Source of the DNA: Purpureocillium takamizusanense
Lineage: Eukaryota > Ascomycota > Sordariomycetes > Hypocreales > Ophiocordycipitaceae
Assembly: GCF_022605165.1 (NCBI RefSeq)
Contig: NC_063073.1
Coordinates: 248,001-312,000 of the forward strand
Direction: 5' to 3'
Length of the DNA stretch: 64,000 nucleotides
Shown: positions 23,752 through 35,054 of the stretch, piece by piece
How positions within the stretch are numbered: the first letter of the stretch is position 1
Layout of the letters: each line of letters begins with the position of its first letter
Notes under the pieces: generated by a model
What the model saw: the letters and a program-made list of their open reading frames with translations, nothing else
Told to the model about the DNA's origin: nothing
Database searches by the model: none
Position numbers and translations under genes: made by a program

Positions 23752-26373
23752 AGTTCACACGATACATAGTAGCGCGATGGTGAGCTGATGGGCGTTGAGC
23801 GTGGTTTCATTGTCTCCATCGCTGTGCGTTTCTCCCCAAACTTGAGCCCGCGAGACGCGATATCATTATTACGCTAATAAGCGCCAGGTAAGTGGGGGGG
23901 GGGGGTTGGTTGCTGTTGAGCAACGGCAACGGCGGCAGGCGGTGCAGAACGAGATGGCATTTCGGAGCGTTGGGCTCGAACAACCGATACTATTATTACT
24001 AGTAGGGCTAATACTATAACAACGTCAGTTAAGCCTAGAACTCTTTCGGCACCGAGCGTTGGAACGTGCAAGGGGGGGGGGGAGAACAGGAACAGTGGAG
24101 GGGGAAGAAGCGGGCGGATGTAACACATGAGCGCAGTTGTCACAAGACATAGTACGTACTGACAATTCGATGCTGCGCCGGCGAGGAGCGGCAGGCAGGC
24201 GGGGAACGAAGAAGATAGGTCCTGGCCCCCTTCAATCTTTGGGCAGCGGGCCCCGACGAGGCGCAATGGCGTGGTTTCGAGCCTGGCCGGGGGGTTCCGG
24301 GGGTGAGGTGAGGGGTTGCGCAGGGACGTCATACGTAGGAAATATTAACTACCACTAGTACAGTATTACCATATACCGGCAGTGACTTGGTGCTTGCATA
24401 CATGCTTAATAAAGACCAGACGACAGCTGCCGAGCTAGTATGTAGCATCTTTTTCTGTGACGCGGGATTCTGCCGCCGAGGGCGGGGGGTGAGGGCGGTT
24501 CCGCCGCCCGCAGCGTCTTATTAGTTCGTCTGATGAGGAGGGGCTATTAACTAACTACTTTAGTTACTGTAGGACGTCGCGGCGACAGACAAGTGACAAC
24601 TACAAAGTGATGGACACGCTGGGGGGGGGGGCCGGAGGGTAGATGATGTCCTGTCCCGTCGGCTTGGTGGAGGGGACTGACTGAACCCTTGACGGAGATC
24701 TCCCGAGTTCGGCTCCCCCTCAACGGCGCGGCGAGCGGGACGTCTGGGGGGGTCTGGGCCCAGCCCGCCTTTGTCTTCTGCGTACTATGTAGTATGTTAC
24801 TCCGTATGTTAGTTAGTAGTAGGCTCTTCCCTTGAAGACGTGCTCGATGGACTACTGCGTGTAGTACTGCGTAGTTACCGAGTCGACTACCGAGGGTGTC
24901 GTAACCGTGGCATCAACATAATCGAAAAAGATGATCTGTCAACACGACGAGGCCACGCACGGGCTTGCTACAGTTCATTGTACCCATGTGATGCTACATA
25001 TCGTTTTTTCTATTAGTCAAGTGCCCGTGCTTTTCTTCTTACATATAAAGGTACGTTTTGTTGCCGGCAACGTGGTGGTGATGCACACATATGGGATTGG
25101 TTGTGGCGTTTGTCCGGCCCGCGCGCGGCACGCACGAATGTTCACTCATCATCGCAACTCACTCCCGGCTATCCATTAGCACACCACCTGCCTTGTACCT
25201 ACGTGTGCGGCAGCCACTGCGAGCGAGTGATTCACGCTCTCTTCAGCACGGGGACCACCGCCCCGCCCCGCCTGGGGGGGTTCGGCGCCGGTGACGGGAG
25301 CGGGAGCAAGACATGCCTGTCACCTGCCACTTACGGACCTGCTACGGAAGTATGTCATGGCGGTTGCGAAGTAGTAGTAGTCGTTAATTGTCATATATAT
25401 TGTAATGTTTGTAAGTTGGTATCCGGTCAGGGTTGTTTGCCGTAGACCGTGCAGTGTCAACGTCACATACCTACGTAATAAGGCATTCGGTGGGCGGCGA
25501 TCCGTCCCCTGTTTTCCCTCTCCGCCGGCTGCGGCATTCGCCGACGACGGGTTCATTCGTTTCGAGAACCAAGAAAAATGCTACCCTACCTGCCTCGCAC
25601 CTGCCACTGCCTCGGCGGCAGACGGCATGCTCCCGAGAGTAGTACCGCTACGACCTTATCTGACGCAGGGTGTGCCTAGGTGCAGTATACTACGTATATT
25701 ATGTACGTACTACTAAGTAATCAAATCACGTCGCTACCTGCCTGCCTGGCCACCTTGCTACTTACTATACGTGCGTGCCCCCATTTCGGCATGAGCGCCA
25801 TGTACTAAGAGTGAGGGGGAGAGAAGAATTGGCCTACCTCGTTGAGGCTCTACCCTCTTCTAGAGTCTGTTGTCAATGTCGACGCGCAACGCCGCCTGCC
25901 GTGGGGCATCACGCTGGAGGGATGTTGTTGATCTGGTCGAGCCGGTGGAGACAGACGGTGCTCGACGAGGAATAAAGAGAGCAGCCGCCGCTCGCCGCTC
26001 GTCTAAAGCGCACGAGAAACGAACCATCACTGCAAGCTGCGAGACAAAGAGTAACGAAATTCGTAATCGGATTCATCAATCGACCAGCGCAACAACGCTC
26101 GTGGGTGTCATATTTATATATATGCGACATGCGCAGTGGTGTATATATGCCTCCTGATCCATCATCAGGATACATTAATCCTCCCAAAATAAAATAAAAA
26201 GTCAATCTGCAAATCCGTTGCCGTCGTGAATCTTACACGGGCATAGTCAACCATGATACCGCCCACACTGACTCCCGCCCTGCGACAAAAACTTCATCGT
26301 CTGAGGATCATCCGACGTAGGCACCCATAACAAAAGCAGCAGTTTACACCGCCCCTCTGCATCCTTCCCTCCT

Positions 26374-27148
26374 TTAGTCCGAGTCGCTGCTGCTGCTGCT
26401 GCTCATGCCGCGGCTGCCGTGCTTCTTCATCTTGTGCTTCTTGTGCTTCTTCTTGAAGGCGTGCTCCAGGACGTTGGCGCCCACGGCACCAGCACCCACG
26501 GCCGCAATGGTACCGAGCATGCCGCCGCCGGCCTTGTGCGCCGCCCAGCCGGCCGCGCCGCCGCCCACGAGGGTGGCGCCGAGGCCGCGCTCGCCCTCAG
26601 GCCCACCAGGCCCACCAGGCCCAGCAGGGCCGCCGGGACCGCCGGGACCGCCGGGGTACTGCTGCTGGCCGGGAGGGCCGCCCGCATACGAGGAAGCCGC
26701 GCCGCCGCCGTACTGGGGCTGACCACCGTAGCCACCGCCGCCGCCGTGCTGCTGTTGTTGGCCGCCGTATTGCGGCTGCTGCTGGTGATACGAGGGCTGC
26801 GGCGAGTGTCCGCGGTTGTCGTAGCCGGGCTGCTGCCCCTGGGCGTACGTGGGCTGCTGTTGGTAGCTGCCGCCCTGCTGGTGTGGCGGCTGGCCGTAGG
26901 GGGCGTCCTGCTGGGGGTATGGCGAGTGGGACTGCTGCGAGTATTGCTGCTGCAGGTGGTGGCGCCGTCAGCAGAGGTGAGGGGAAACGGAGGGGGGGGG
27001 GGATATGGCTCACCTGTTGCGGGTAGCCGCTGCCGTAGCCCTGCTGCTGCTGGCCGTACTGTTGCGGTTGACCGCCGTAGCCCTGCTGGCCGCCGTAGCC
27101 GGGCTGTTGGGGCGGGCCGCCGCCTCCGTAGTAGTCGTTGGCGGACAT
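26374..27148 (-). CDS. Gly/Pro/Gln/Tyr-rich protein with a glycine-zipper segment
   Basis: Exons 27148-27014 and 26949-26374, with a 64-base intron (GTGAGC...CTGAC...GCAG), give 236 residues. The acceptor is ambiguous by one CAG codon. The N-terminal half is a disordered low-complexity tract of GYGGQPQQ-like units. Next comes a collagen-like GGP run, then a glycine-zipper hydrophobic segment (GAAGWAAHKAGGGMLGTIAA, GAGAVGANVLEHAF). After this there is a strongly basic KKKHKKHKMKK patch and a Ser/Asp tail with predicted CK2-type acidity. The glycine zipper suggests membrane insertion or self-association, and the low-complexity region suggests condensate behaviour; both are inference. Similar proteins are widespread in Pezizomycotina and uncharacterised. 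Confidence 0.85.
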
Positions 27149-29369
27149 TGAGACGGGGAGCTTGTTCTTGTTCGCGGGGGAAGCGATGGCGGGGTGAGGC
27201 AGTCAGTCCGTAGGTGGGCGGGTGATGGCGACAGAAAGGACGGCGCGCGGAACGAGCCAAGGGCTGACCGAGCGGTATTTATGTGCGGATGGGCACTTCG
27301 TATTTCGGTAGGTTGAGCGAGCTGCCACTAGCAGTTGCTACTGTGTTTGGTGTCGAGGAGATGGCAAAGCCGAGGAGACACAAAGCGCCGACGAGGCTGG
27401 AGGCTTGCTAGTTAATAAGTGAAACGGAGAGGAGCCAGAGGCAGCCAACACCCCCCTGCAAGTATGGAAGCTCCCCCTCTTCAAGCTGAACACGGTGCCT
27501 GCCAATCGCCATACCTGGTGAGTAGCAGGTGGCACCCGAAAAGCCACGCTCGCACCAGGCGCTGGCGTGGCCGCACTCGTGGTGCCACGGCGAACCCCAT
27601 GATGACGGGGGGCGTGGTGAAGGTGGGACGGATGGATGGATGGATGGTAAGGGTGGCATGGGGGCAAGTGACGTGCGATGCGATGCAGCGCTGGCGCACC
27701 CATTGGAGGGTCTGTGGAGGGGCCTGGCGTTCCGCTGTGCTGGCGGTCAGGGTCCGCTCCCCAGGGCCAGGGGTGCCCCGACTCAATCAATGGAATCGTG
27801 GCGAAGCAACCCAACCCACTGTAAAGGCAGCCGGCGCAGCACCCTCAAGACCCTCTAGGTTGCCCTCCAGCCAGTAAGCGTGGGCGGCAACCCCCGGTCT
27901 GGCAGGCGAGGCACCTGGCGAGGCGCTTCGGGGTCTCCATGCATTCCATTGTGCATCCATCGTCTTCTTCCATGGTCAAGACCCCTCCCTCCCTCATCCC
28001 CCCCCCCGCCCCGCCATCGCCATTCGCATCGCCGTCCGCATCGCCATGGCCCATCCCCAGCGGGCTTGGCGTGCGTGCGTCTGCTTGCTGCAGGGACCCT
28101 TCTCACCTTTGACGGCATCACGAATGTGCGGGACCCGGTGGTTTCACCGTAAACATCGCCAGCAATGTCCGCCTCCTAACCCCCGCCGGCTCGCATCGAT
28201 GCCAGTGGCGGCGGGGTATGCCTGGCCCAGTCGGGTAATTTTCTGCCCCGGTCAAAGAGACGTAGCTCGGATGCGCCGTCTGACCGAGTCCTAGGCTGCG
28301 AAACGTGTGCCAAAAGAGGCAAAAAGAGAGCAGACGCGGTGGGGAGGTGAGCGGCACATTGATTCATTACAGGATATGGCAGTCGTCCCATTCTCCCAGG
28401 AGATGTCTGCCTGACGCCGCGACAGACACCCAGTCGGAAGCCGTGATGAGGTGATTGGGATGCGGGGCCGGAGACGTGTCAGCTGTGCCATGCGCATGGC
28501 TGCCAGCCACTCGGCGTCGTCATCTCAAGTCCGATCCGACGCGTGTGCCGACGGCCAGAGCTGCGTTCTCCTTGCCTTGTCCTACGAGCGAGCGTCAGAT
28601 CCGGCGGCGATATGAGGCTCCGTAAGGGTCCACGTAGCCCGGCAGGTAGGTCGTCACGCGAGCGGGCGGAGCCGATGCGGTGCGATGCATCGACGGCATC
28701 CCCAGGGCATGCCGGAGATGGCAGTGCAGATGTGACGAGTACCTACCGTGGCTTCTGCGGCCTAAGGAGGGTTAAAAATAGCTGCTACTTTGTACGTGAA
28801 GGTTGGCTCGAGAGACACCAGGAACGGCCTCGAGCGAGAGCCCTCGAAAAACGCCCCGCTTGTGGAGGGGACCTCACCTTCCACGGCTGCGCCACTTCAT
28901 TCCACTGCCATAGCCACTGCCATTGATGACCACCTGCACTGGAAGTCAGCTATAGCGCTGCCTGGCTTCCAGCGCCAGAGGTCCAGGTTCAAGGCTCCGC
29001 ACTTGTCACAAGCTCATCTTTCGCCGTTGTGACGCCGATAGAGGCGGCCCAAAAAGTGCCAGATTTCATGGTGACACGGGAAATGGAGGCACTCGGGGAT
29101 ACGTCATCCGGTGCTGCTGCAGCTCCGTGAGCGTCGCTAGCATCGACGACGATCGTTTCAGCACCATGTTTACTAGCCTTCCTCCGCGCAAGGATATCGA
29201 CGCCGTTAGGGCCGCACGATCCCACGACTCCGACCGCGAGGATTCAGACACGAGCGGCCCGGACCGCGCTCCGTAGTCTCCAGCGACTTCAACCTTGCAG
29301 CCCACTGTTCGGGGTGACGTGCATTCCCCAATCCCGTCCCGTCCTGCCTCAGGCAAGTCTTGCCGCCGC
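27149..29369. other. 2.2 kb intergenic region, no supportable gene
   Basis: Contains only the promoter side of the glycine-zipper gene. Short frames overlap on all strands without family features. A GGAT repeat lies near 27630. Confidence 0.5.
27276..27285 (-). promoter_or_regulatory. TATA-like site of the glycine-zipper gene
   Basis: CATAAATACC read on the minus strand, about 130 bases upstream of the ATG at 27148. Confidence 0.4.
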
Positions 29370-30452
29370 TTATTCGCCGAACCATGCCCTCAGCTGTTTC
29401 ATCCTACTCTCTGATCGCAAGACCTCCTCAGATGGTGACCCATCGTCGTTACGTCGGAATGCTAATCGGAGAATTGCGCCAATCCGGCCAGCAGCTTCAG
29501 CCAGACCCCGTATTCTGCTCCGAAGTTCGTCCCCTTCGATCCCGGAGACGACCCAGAACTCCTGCCAAAAGGTGTGTTGCAGCCGCGCCTTACATGCATA
29601 GTCATGCCAGCCGTCTCTGGTCATAAACCCCGTAGTTAAAAAAAGGATGTCCAAATCCATTCCGAAGGGCTTGAACGCCGCTAGAGACCAATCGACGATG
29701 CCTGTTATTTCGAATTGGTCCCTGTCGACTAGAATGTTCGTTACGGAGAAGTCGCCGTGCGTGAGCACTTGTGGATAGTCTCGGCTGAAGAGGGAGGGAA
29801 GACCCTCAATGAGTTTGGGCAGCGTCGCGTTCGGCAGAATAGACGACAGTGGTTCTTCCGCCAGTCGAGAGAGCCGTTTACAGATTTCTTCTTGTTGGTT
29901 GGCCTGGGGTCGGCGGTGCACCGATCGAGAGCTGGACCAACATCGTGCAAAGTACCTTGGAAGATATGAGCAATCTGGCTTTCTGAATGGTTCTCGGTTT
30001 AATATGGGGGTTTACCGAGCCAGGTGCTTGACAAAGACTCTATGCTTGGCTTCGTCGCCGGGATCCATTTCTACCTCAAAGGACAGAACTTCAATGCAGG
30101 GGGAGCCTCGCAGATAGGGCATGGAGTAGATGAATAGCGGCGGATCAGCCCCCTCCAAATTGCCGTGACAGGTCGACTCCGGCACAAGGTCGCCATGTAT
30201 CTCCTTGGCCAACTTCACGATCCCCTCGTCGAGTGCGGCACCTGGTTCTCTGAAGGATACAACGAGATCTTGTGGCCCAGGGCAGCCTTTGCAGACGACG
30301 GTGTAGCTCATTGAGCCTGGGCTCTCCACGGGGCTAACCGTCGATGCGCCGGAGACGGATTGTGCAACTTCGTCACATTGCTTCTGAGTTGGTGATTTGC
30401 GGCCGCTGAAGAAGCGGTCGGTTGCCTCTTGGGCCCAAGAAGCCTGGGTCAT
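29370..30452 (-). CDS. Aminoglycoside-phosphotransferase-fold (APH) kinase
   Basis: Exons 30452-30016 and 29955-29370 with a 60-base intron (GTAAAC...CCAAG) give 340 residues; the total is divisible by three. The start is the ATG in ...SIMTQASWAQEA. The C-lobe carries the catalytic loop HGDFSVTN (His212, Asp214, Asn219) followed by ITGIVDWSLA, the metal-binding segment that replaces DFG in APH/choline-kinase folds, and FGMDLDILF. The N-lobe is weaker: SYTVVCKGC and DLVVSFREP could supply the ATP-binding strands. Fungal APH-like proteins form large families with unknown small-molecule or protein substrates, so drug resistance should not be assumed. The intron acceptor is my choice by frame and size; the branch site is poor. 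Confidence 0.82.
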
Positions 30453-30995
30453 TATCGAAGGTGTAGTTTTCTCGTGTCGTGCCAACGGTGGAGGGTACAG
30501 CGTGAAGAGTCGTTGTCTGCTGTGGTGGAGGGTCGCAGTTCTGGCGAGCGGGGAAGTCACGATTGCCTGACCAACAACAGATGCAACAAACATGCTGGGA
30601 TTAAACCAGGCAGCAACCCCTCATGCAAACCCGCTTTGATGCAGGACAGAGCTTTGGATTTCTCTGACTGATAAGTTGGTACCCACGGCCTGTCACCATT
30701 TGACATTTCTGATTATAGATAAGTCACCGTGTAGAAGTGACTACTTATAGGTACCTTAGAAGGTATTCGGGCCCGAAACTATTATCGGTCAAACATTACT
30801 CTTCTAATAATTAAGTGAATAATAGCTATTGCCTGTTACCCGGGACTGTATCGGTTACGAGCTACACGTCCGGATATAAAAGGAGTACAAATATCTTCTT
30901 CAACAGCGTTCCAACACGTAACTTTGGACATCATCATTATCGCGCTTCATAGCCGGCGTGCCCATTCCCAATTACGATCAGGTTAACTCTCGAGT
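30453..30995. other. Shared upstream region between divergent genes
   Basis: About 540 bases. From 30660 it is AT-richer, with TAGGTACCTTAGAAGG and several AATAAT pieces, and then contains a TATA box for the possible small gene to the right. Confidence 0.5.
30875..30882 (+). promoter_or_regulatory. TATA box upstream of a possible small gene
   Basis: TATAAAAG 121 bases before the ATG at 30996, with a CATCATCATTATCGC leader. It is the same octamer, at about the same distance, as at the flavoprotein gene. Confidence 0.5.
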
Positions 30996-31400
30996 ATGAA
31001 AATGGCTTCTGTCCAAACCCTTTCAGTTGTAGAACTCCCTGGTCTTCATCACGCGCCCAGCGCTGAAGACTTTACCGAACCTTGAAACGTGTGTACGCCC
31101 GACTGCTCCCAGAATCCCCAGGCATTTCCACAGGACCCTGCTGAGTTCTTGCACCTGACCAACCTCGCAGGCTTGGTTGCGCTACAGCTCTTGGATGGCT
31201 TGAGCGAGGGGACCAATACTGAGCTCCTGGTCGGGCCACAGAGCACTTTGACGATGGACAGTAGAGATATCATCGGGTTCGAGCCCGCCAAAGTTACTAC
31301 AGGTTGGCTCTTCCAGGTAGGGAACGATAGAATCATTTCTTGCAAGTGCGGCGACGTGTATGCTCCCAAGAAGCACATGCACGGACCCTGGAGACGTTGA
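30996..31400 (+). CDS. Possible small hypothetical protein
   Basis: The frame from ATG 30996 runs for 29 codons and meets TGA at 31083. The same frame is open again until 31400. A possible intron 31029-31133 (GTAGAA...TTCCACAG, 105 bases) would remove the stop and give 99 residues. The second part includes AEFLHLTNLAGLVALQLLDG and ends KKHMHGPWRR. No domain is recognised. A good TATA box and leader support transcription. The donor is weak, and an opposing frame of 129 codons overlaps (31049-31438 minus). It could be a pseudogene or a short uORF-like product. Confidence 0.3.
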
Positions 31401-31839
31401 AAGCGGCTCTTCTTCAGGAAGGAATCATTGCCTAACATTCTGGACGCTCGCCCCCCTCAATGGCTTGGTCGACTTGGAGATGACTGCGATGGCGGTAGCA
31501 AAGATAGCAGAATATTTTGTTTCTTGTATTGATAGCAGTGCAGTGTGGAGGATACAGTCACTCATTTAGCAGAATGAAGTAGTTCCCATCGAACACTTTG
31601 TCATCAGGCTGTCGGGCTACTAGTGGCAGATAGCCTTCTCCCATCCAAGCCAAGGTGCCGTTTGCTAGAACATAAAGCAAGCCAATGAAAAAGGGCCGTG
31701 CCTACATCCTGTGTGGCATAGATAGGTGAATATCCGCTTTACTGTTCAACTCTCGCTATATATAGATGCGGTTCTCTGCATTGGAATTCGATCTTCACCA
31801 TCTATGCTGGCTGCCAACTTGAAATGTATAGCATGGTAC
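31401..31839. other. Intergenic region, nothing supported
   Basis: Moderately AT-rich spacer between the possible small gene and the 3' end of the kinase gene. No coding evidence. Confidence 0.5.
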
Positions 31840-32637
31840 TCATTCCTCAAATGTCGGGTTACTCAACCACATACGAATCTTGGTCAGGGCCGAAATGTCA
31901 TGTCGTGTCTCTGACATGGTATAGTCCTTCATCTCGCCGTCGATCCAACCTTTCGTACCCCGGCTAGTGGACAGCTTCTCCCCGATCCTACGAGAAGAGC
32001 CAAAGTCAATCAGAATAGGTCTTTTGTCTTCTGCCACGAGGACGTTTGTGGGGTTGAGGTCGTTATGAGCCCAGCCAAGCGAATGTAGATGATGGACTGC
32101 TGACTCCAGTGATTTGATAAAGAGCTCTTTGTCTTGGATGATGTGGCCGCTCTTTAGGTAGCTCTCCAAATCATGGAGATGTCGGTCAAGGACGAGGCCA
32201 GTGATATAACCTCGTCGCACATGGCAGCCATGGTATCTCACGATGTTTGGGTGAGGTTGGCTGGCCAGCATTTCCATTGCTTCTGCCTCTTCTGCCAACC
32301 CCCCACGGAGGAGATGCACAACCTTATTCTTCGAAAAGATGTCGTACAGCGCGATCCTGGGCCGCTTGATGAAAACGTCTGGTGGGAGCACCTCAGGAGC
32401 CTTGGTGAAACTAAGGCCTTGGGACCATTGGGGGAAAATCTCTTCGTCCGGAATCCGAGCAAGAGTATCGGTAGCATGTTGAAATGAGATGTCTGCCTTT
32501 GGCTTGTTCAACTGGCCGTAGTATATCATGTCGTCTTCCACCAGTGCGAACATGGTATATTGGAAGTCCCCGGTATCCTCGTCAACTTCTTCAGACACCC
32601 AGAGCAGTTCCTCCCAACTGGTAACCTGTGGCGCCAT
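31840..32637 (-). CDS. Small protein-kinase-like protein
   Basis: Single exon, 265 residues from the ATG at 32635-32637; the frame extends further upstream but without another ATG. The kinase C-lobe is clear: catalytic loop HNDLNPTN (His191, Asp193, Asn198), metal-binding DFG at 211-213 (LIDFGSS), and a late subdomain IX Asp (RHDISAL, near 247). The N-lobe is degenerate. There is no obvious Gly-rich loop; VFIKRP (Lys91) may supply the ATP-anchoring Lys, and EEAEAMEML the helix-C Glu. The HRD Arg is replaced by Asn, so activation-loop regulation is probably absent. The protein stops soon after subdomain IX, shorter than a full kinase domain. Fungal genomes hold many such small kinases, often in accessory regions. 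Activity is plausible but unproven. Confidence 0.8.
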   Translation of the reverse strand: MAPQVTSWEELLWVSEEVDEDTGDFQYTMFALVEDDMIYYGQLNKPKADISFQHATDTLARIPDEEIFPQWSQGLSFTKAPEVLPPDVFIKRPRIALYDIFSKNKVVHLLRGGLAEEAEAMEMLASQPHPNIVRYHGCHVRRGYITGLVLDRHLHDLESYLKSGHIIQDKELFIKSLESAVHHLHSLGWAHNDLNPTNVLVAEDKRPILIDFGSSRRIGEKLSTSRGTKGWIDGEMKDYTMSETRHDISALTKIRMWLSNPTFEE

Positions 32638-32825
32638 AGCGGAAAAGTTGTCAAAGGGTTTGTGCTGTCTGGTGAATGCTCGGATACTTTGAGTCGGGTG
32701 CGTTTCAGTCACCAATTATAGACGAAGTCCGCTAACGTGCGATCGAGCACGTTAGTGATGTGGCTACGAGAGATTCCCCGCGCTTCTCATTTCTCATGTA
32801 GCGGCGGTACCGAGGTAATCCCGAC

Positions 32826-32833
32826 TTATATAA
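32826..32833 (-). promoter_or_regulatory. TATA element of the kinase-like gene
   Basis: CTTATATAAG, a perfect palindrome, lies about 190 bases upstream of the ATG on the minus strand and could in principle serve either strand. Confidence 0.4.
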
Positions 32834-32869
32834 GGAGTATTTGCTATTCGCAGAGCCTATTTTATCTAG

Positions 32870-33135
32870 TCGTAAAGCTATTCTATATTTTCCTATATCT
32901 GCTGCCCGTCTAAATGCTACGCTAGCTATTTTTAATATTTAAATATAGAATAATATAAATATTCTAAATATTAATATCTTAATTATAATATATTATTATA
33001 ATATATCTTTAATATTAATATATTAATAAAGCTTTATTTATTTAATCAATATATTTCTTATAAATATATATATATATATATAATCGTAATTTATATTAAA
33101 TTAGTATAGAATGGGGTCTTAAAGTAGAATAGGTT
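32870..33135. repeat. AT-rich block, probable RIP-degraded repeat relic
   Basis: About 250 bases made almost wholly of A and T, with TAATATTAATATATTAATA-like strings and an (AT)n run near 33065-33083, set in GC-rich DNA. This composition is what repeat-induced point mutation leaves of old transposons in filamentous ascomycetes. No coding remnant can be read. Confidence 0.6.
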
Positions 33136-33386
33136 AGCTATATACCTAGCGCGGGTCTGCTGGTTACTGGGCCAATATTGACGCGCCGGCCACCTCGAAC
33201 TTCTTGTCCTGCAATTGCGCATTCAGATTGATAGCTCGTCGTGCCTGCCTCAACTCCAGATTCCCGCTTTTTGCTGTTTCTGGATGCTCGCATTGGGAGC
33301 GACTCGAGTCTGCGTGTGCTGCCAATGTCCGCTACATTAGCAACCCAGAGATTGATTGACGACGCGGAACGCAGAGAAACCGTAAG

Positions 33387-35054
33387 ATGGGTGAGCTTCT
33401 CGATATCCTATGATGCTGCCTTTCCATCATTAACGCGAATCACTGTAGGGTCAGCAAACATTCGCGGCTCTACAAGGAGTTCAAATGCCGTCGCGCCTGC
33501 GATTTCTACCGCGTCGACAAAGAACAAACGCGCTCGAAGCGCCGTCGACGATCACGAAGGAGCTACTAGTCAACACCATGAGCCGCCAGCAAAGAAATCT
33601 AGAGTGAGCTCACCGCGCAAGCCGTCGAAGCCAGTCACAACCACTCAGAAGGGCGGTCGCCACCCTGGTGTCGAGCCGATCTCAGCTCGAAGCCCAATCA
33701 ACGAAATTCCTACCGAGGTCCTGGCAGTTCTCATGTTTGGTGGCGGTGAGAACGGCGAACTGGGCCTTGGGCCGAGACAGACAGAAGCACGGAGGCCTCG
33801 TGCGAACACATATCTTGACCCTTCGGATTCGTCCAGGTTCCATGTCGTTCGCTTGGCTCCTGGCGGCATGCACACGATTGCGTTGACGGTCGACAACAAG
33901 ATTATATCCTGGGGTGTTAATGACAACAATGCCCTCGGGCGCGGTACTGATTGGGATGGCGGTTTGCGGGATGTTGACGCAGAGTCTGACGATGAGGGCG
34001 AACTCAACCCTCACGAGTCGACTCCCGCCAAAATAAACTCCACCGTTTTCCCTCCAGGGACGAAGTTTGCGGACGTGGCTGCTGGTGACAGTTGCAGCTT
34101 CGCTTTGACAGACACTGGACTCGTCTATGGATGGGGCACGTTTCGTGTATGCCTGCACTCTTTCTCGTTGTACTACCTCCACTAATGATTAGGCAGGATC
34201 CAGAAGGCAAGGAGGGTTTTGGATACCAACCTGACGGCACCTTGATCAAGAAGCAAGAAACGCCCACCCTGATCCGTGGCCTCCAGAACATTGTGCAAAT
34301 CGCCTGTGGAGCCAATCACGCCCTCGCCCTCGACGCCAGCGGCAATATCTGGGCTTGGGGGCGTGGCAATCAGAACCAGTTCGGCCAACGCCTCTTTGGC
34401 CGTCATCAGGAGAGCCTTCTTCCTCGTATTGTTCGGGTGTGTAGGGGAAGCGCCAAGTATATCGCCTGTGGCGAGTATCATTGCTTTGCCGTTGACCAAA
34501 GCGACAACGTCTGGGGCTGGGGCCTCAACAGCTTTGGTCAAGCAGGCGACGCAAAGTCCGCTGGGGGCAACGAAGCACTTCTCCCGTTTCCCATGAAGAT
34601 TCCAGGTCTCTGTGGCAAGGGTGTCACACTTCTTGCTGGGGGCGCTCATCATTCGGTGGCTGTGGCGGCGAACAATGACTGCCTTGTATGGGGCCGCATC
34701 GACGGGGGGCAACTTGGTGTTAGCTTTACATCGGAACAGCTTGAGGACGAGGCGATCGTGCGTCGTGATGACCGCAACAAGCCACGCATATGTCTACGCC
34801 CTACACTGGTGCCTCACGTCGGCAAGGTCATCCACGCCGCCTGCGGCACCGACCATACTATATTCGTCAGCTCAGATGGCCATGCGTATTCCACGGGCTT
34901 CGGCTCAGAAGGACAGCTTGGGCTCGGCTCTGATGACGACGTGAGCGTCGCAGAGCGTATCGTCGGCAAAGCAGTAAAGGACAAAACATTCAGGTGGGCT
35001 GGAGCTGGTGGGCAGTTCTCGGTTCTCGCCGGCCCCTACGTTTCCAGCCCCTAA
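33387..35054 (+). CDS. RCC1-repeat protein (Pim1/RCC1-like Ran exchange factor)
   Basis: Preferred model: exons 33387-33390 (ATGG only), 33449-34146 and 34197-35054, 519 residues. Introns are 58 bases (GTGAGC...TTAAC...TGTAG) and 50 bases (GTATGC...CTAAT...GCAG). An alternative start at ATG 33325 reads through the first intron without a stop and would add a 41-residue N-terminus. After a basic, nuclear-localisation-like stretch (KNKRARS, PAKKSRVSSPRKPSK) come about seven RCC1 blades: FGGGENGELGLG, VVRLAPGGMHTIAL, ISWGVNDNNALGRG, DVAAGDSCSFAL, WAWGRGNQNQFGQR, WGWGLNSFGQAGD and STGFGSEGQLGLG. The length and single seven-bladed propeller fit RCC1, the chromatin-bound exchange factor for Ran/Gsp1 that drives nuclear transport, so this may be the essential orthologue despite its accessory-looking surroundings. 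Confidence 0.88.

Larger units (their letters stand above)
23261..26373. other. 3.1 kb intergenic region, no supportable gene
   Basis: Apart from the promoter of the secreted-protein gene, it contains poly-C/G runs, TAGTA-rich stretches and short AT-rich pieces (for example around 26110-26150). No frame shows a domain, signal peptide or convincing splice joins. Confidence 0.55.

Noticed and set aside
29983..30015. A 33-base intron for the APH gene using the first in-phase TTCAG
   Set aside because: Too short for fungal splicing; the CCAAG acceptor 27 bases further gives a normal 60-base intron and keeps frame.
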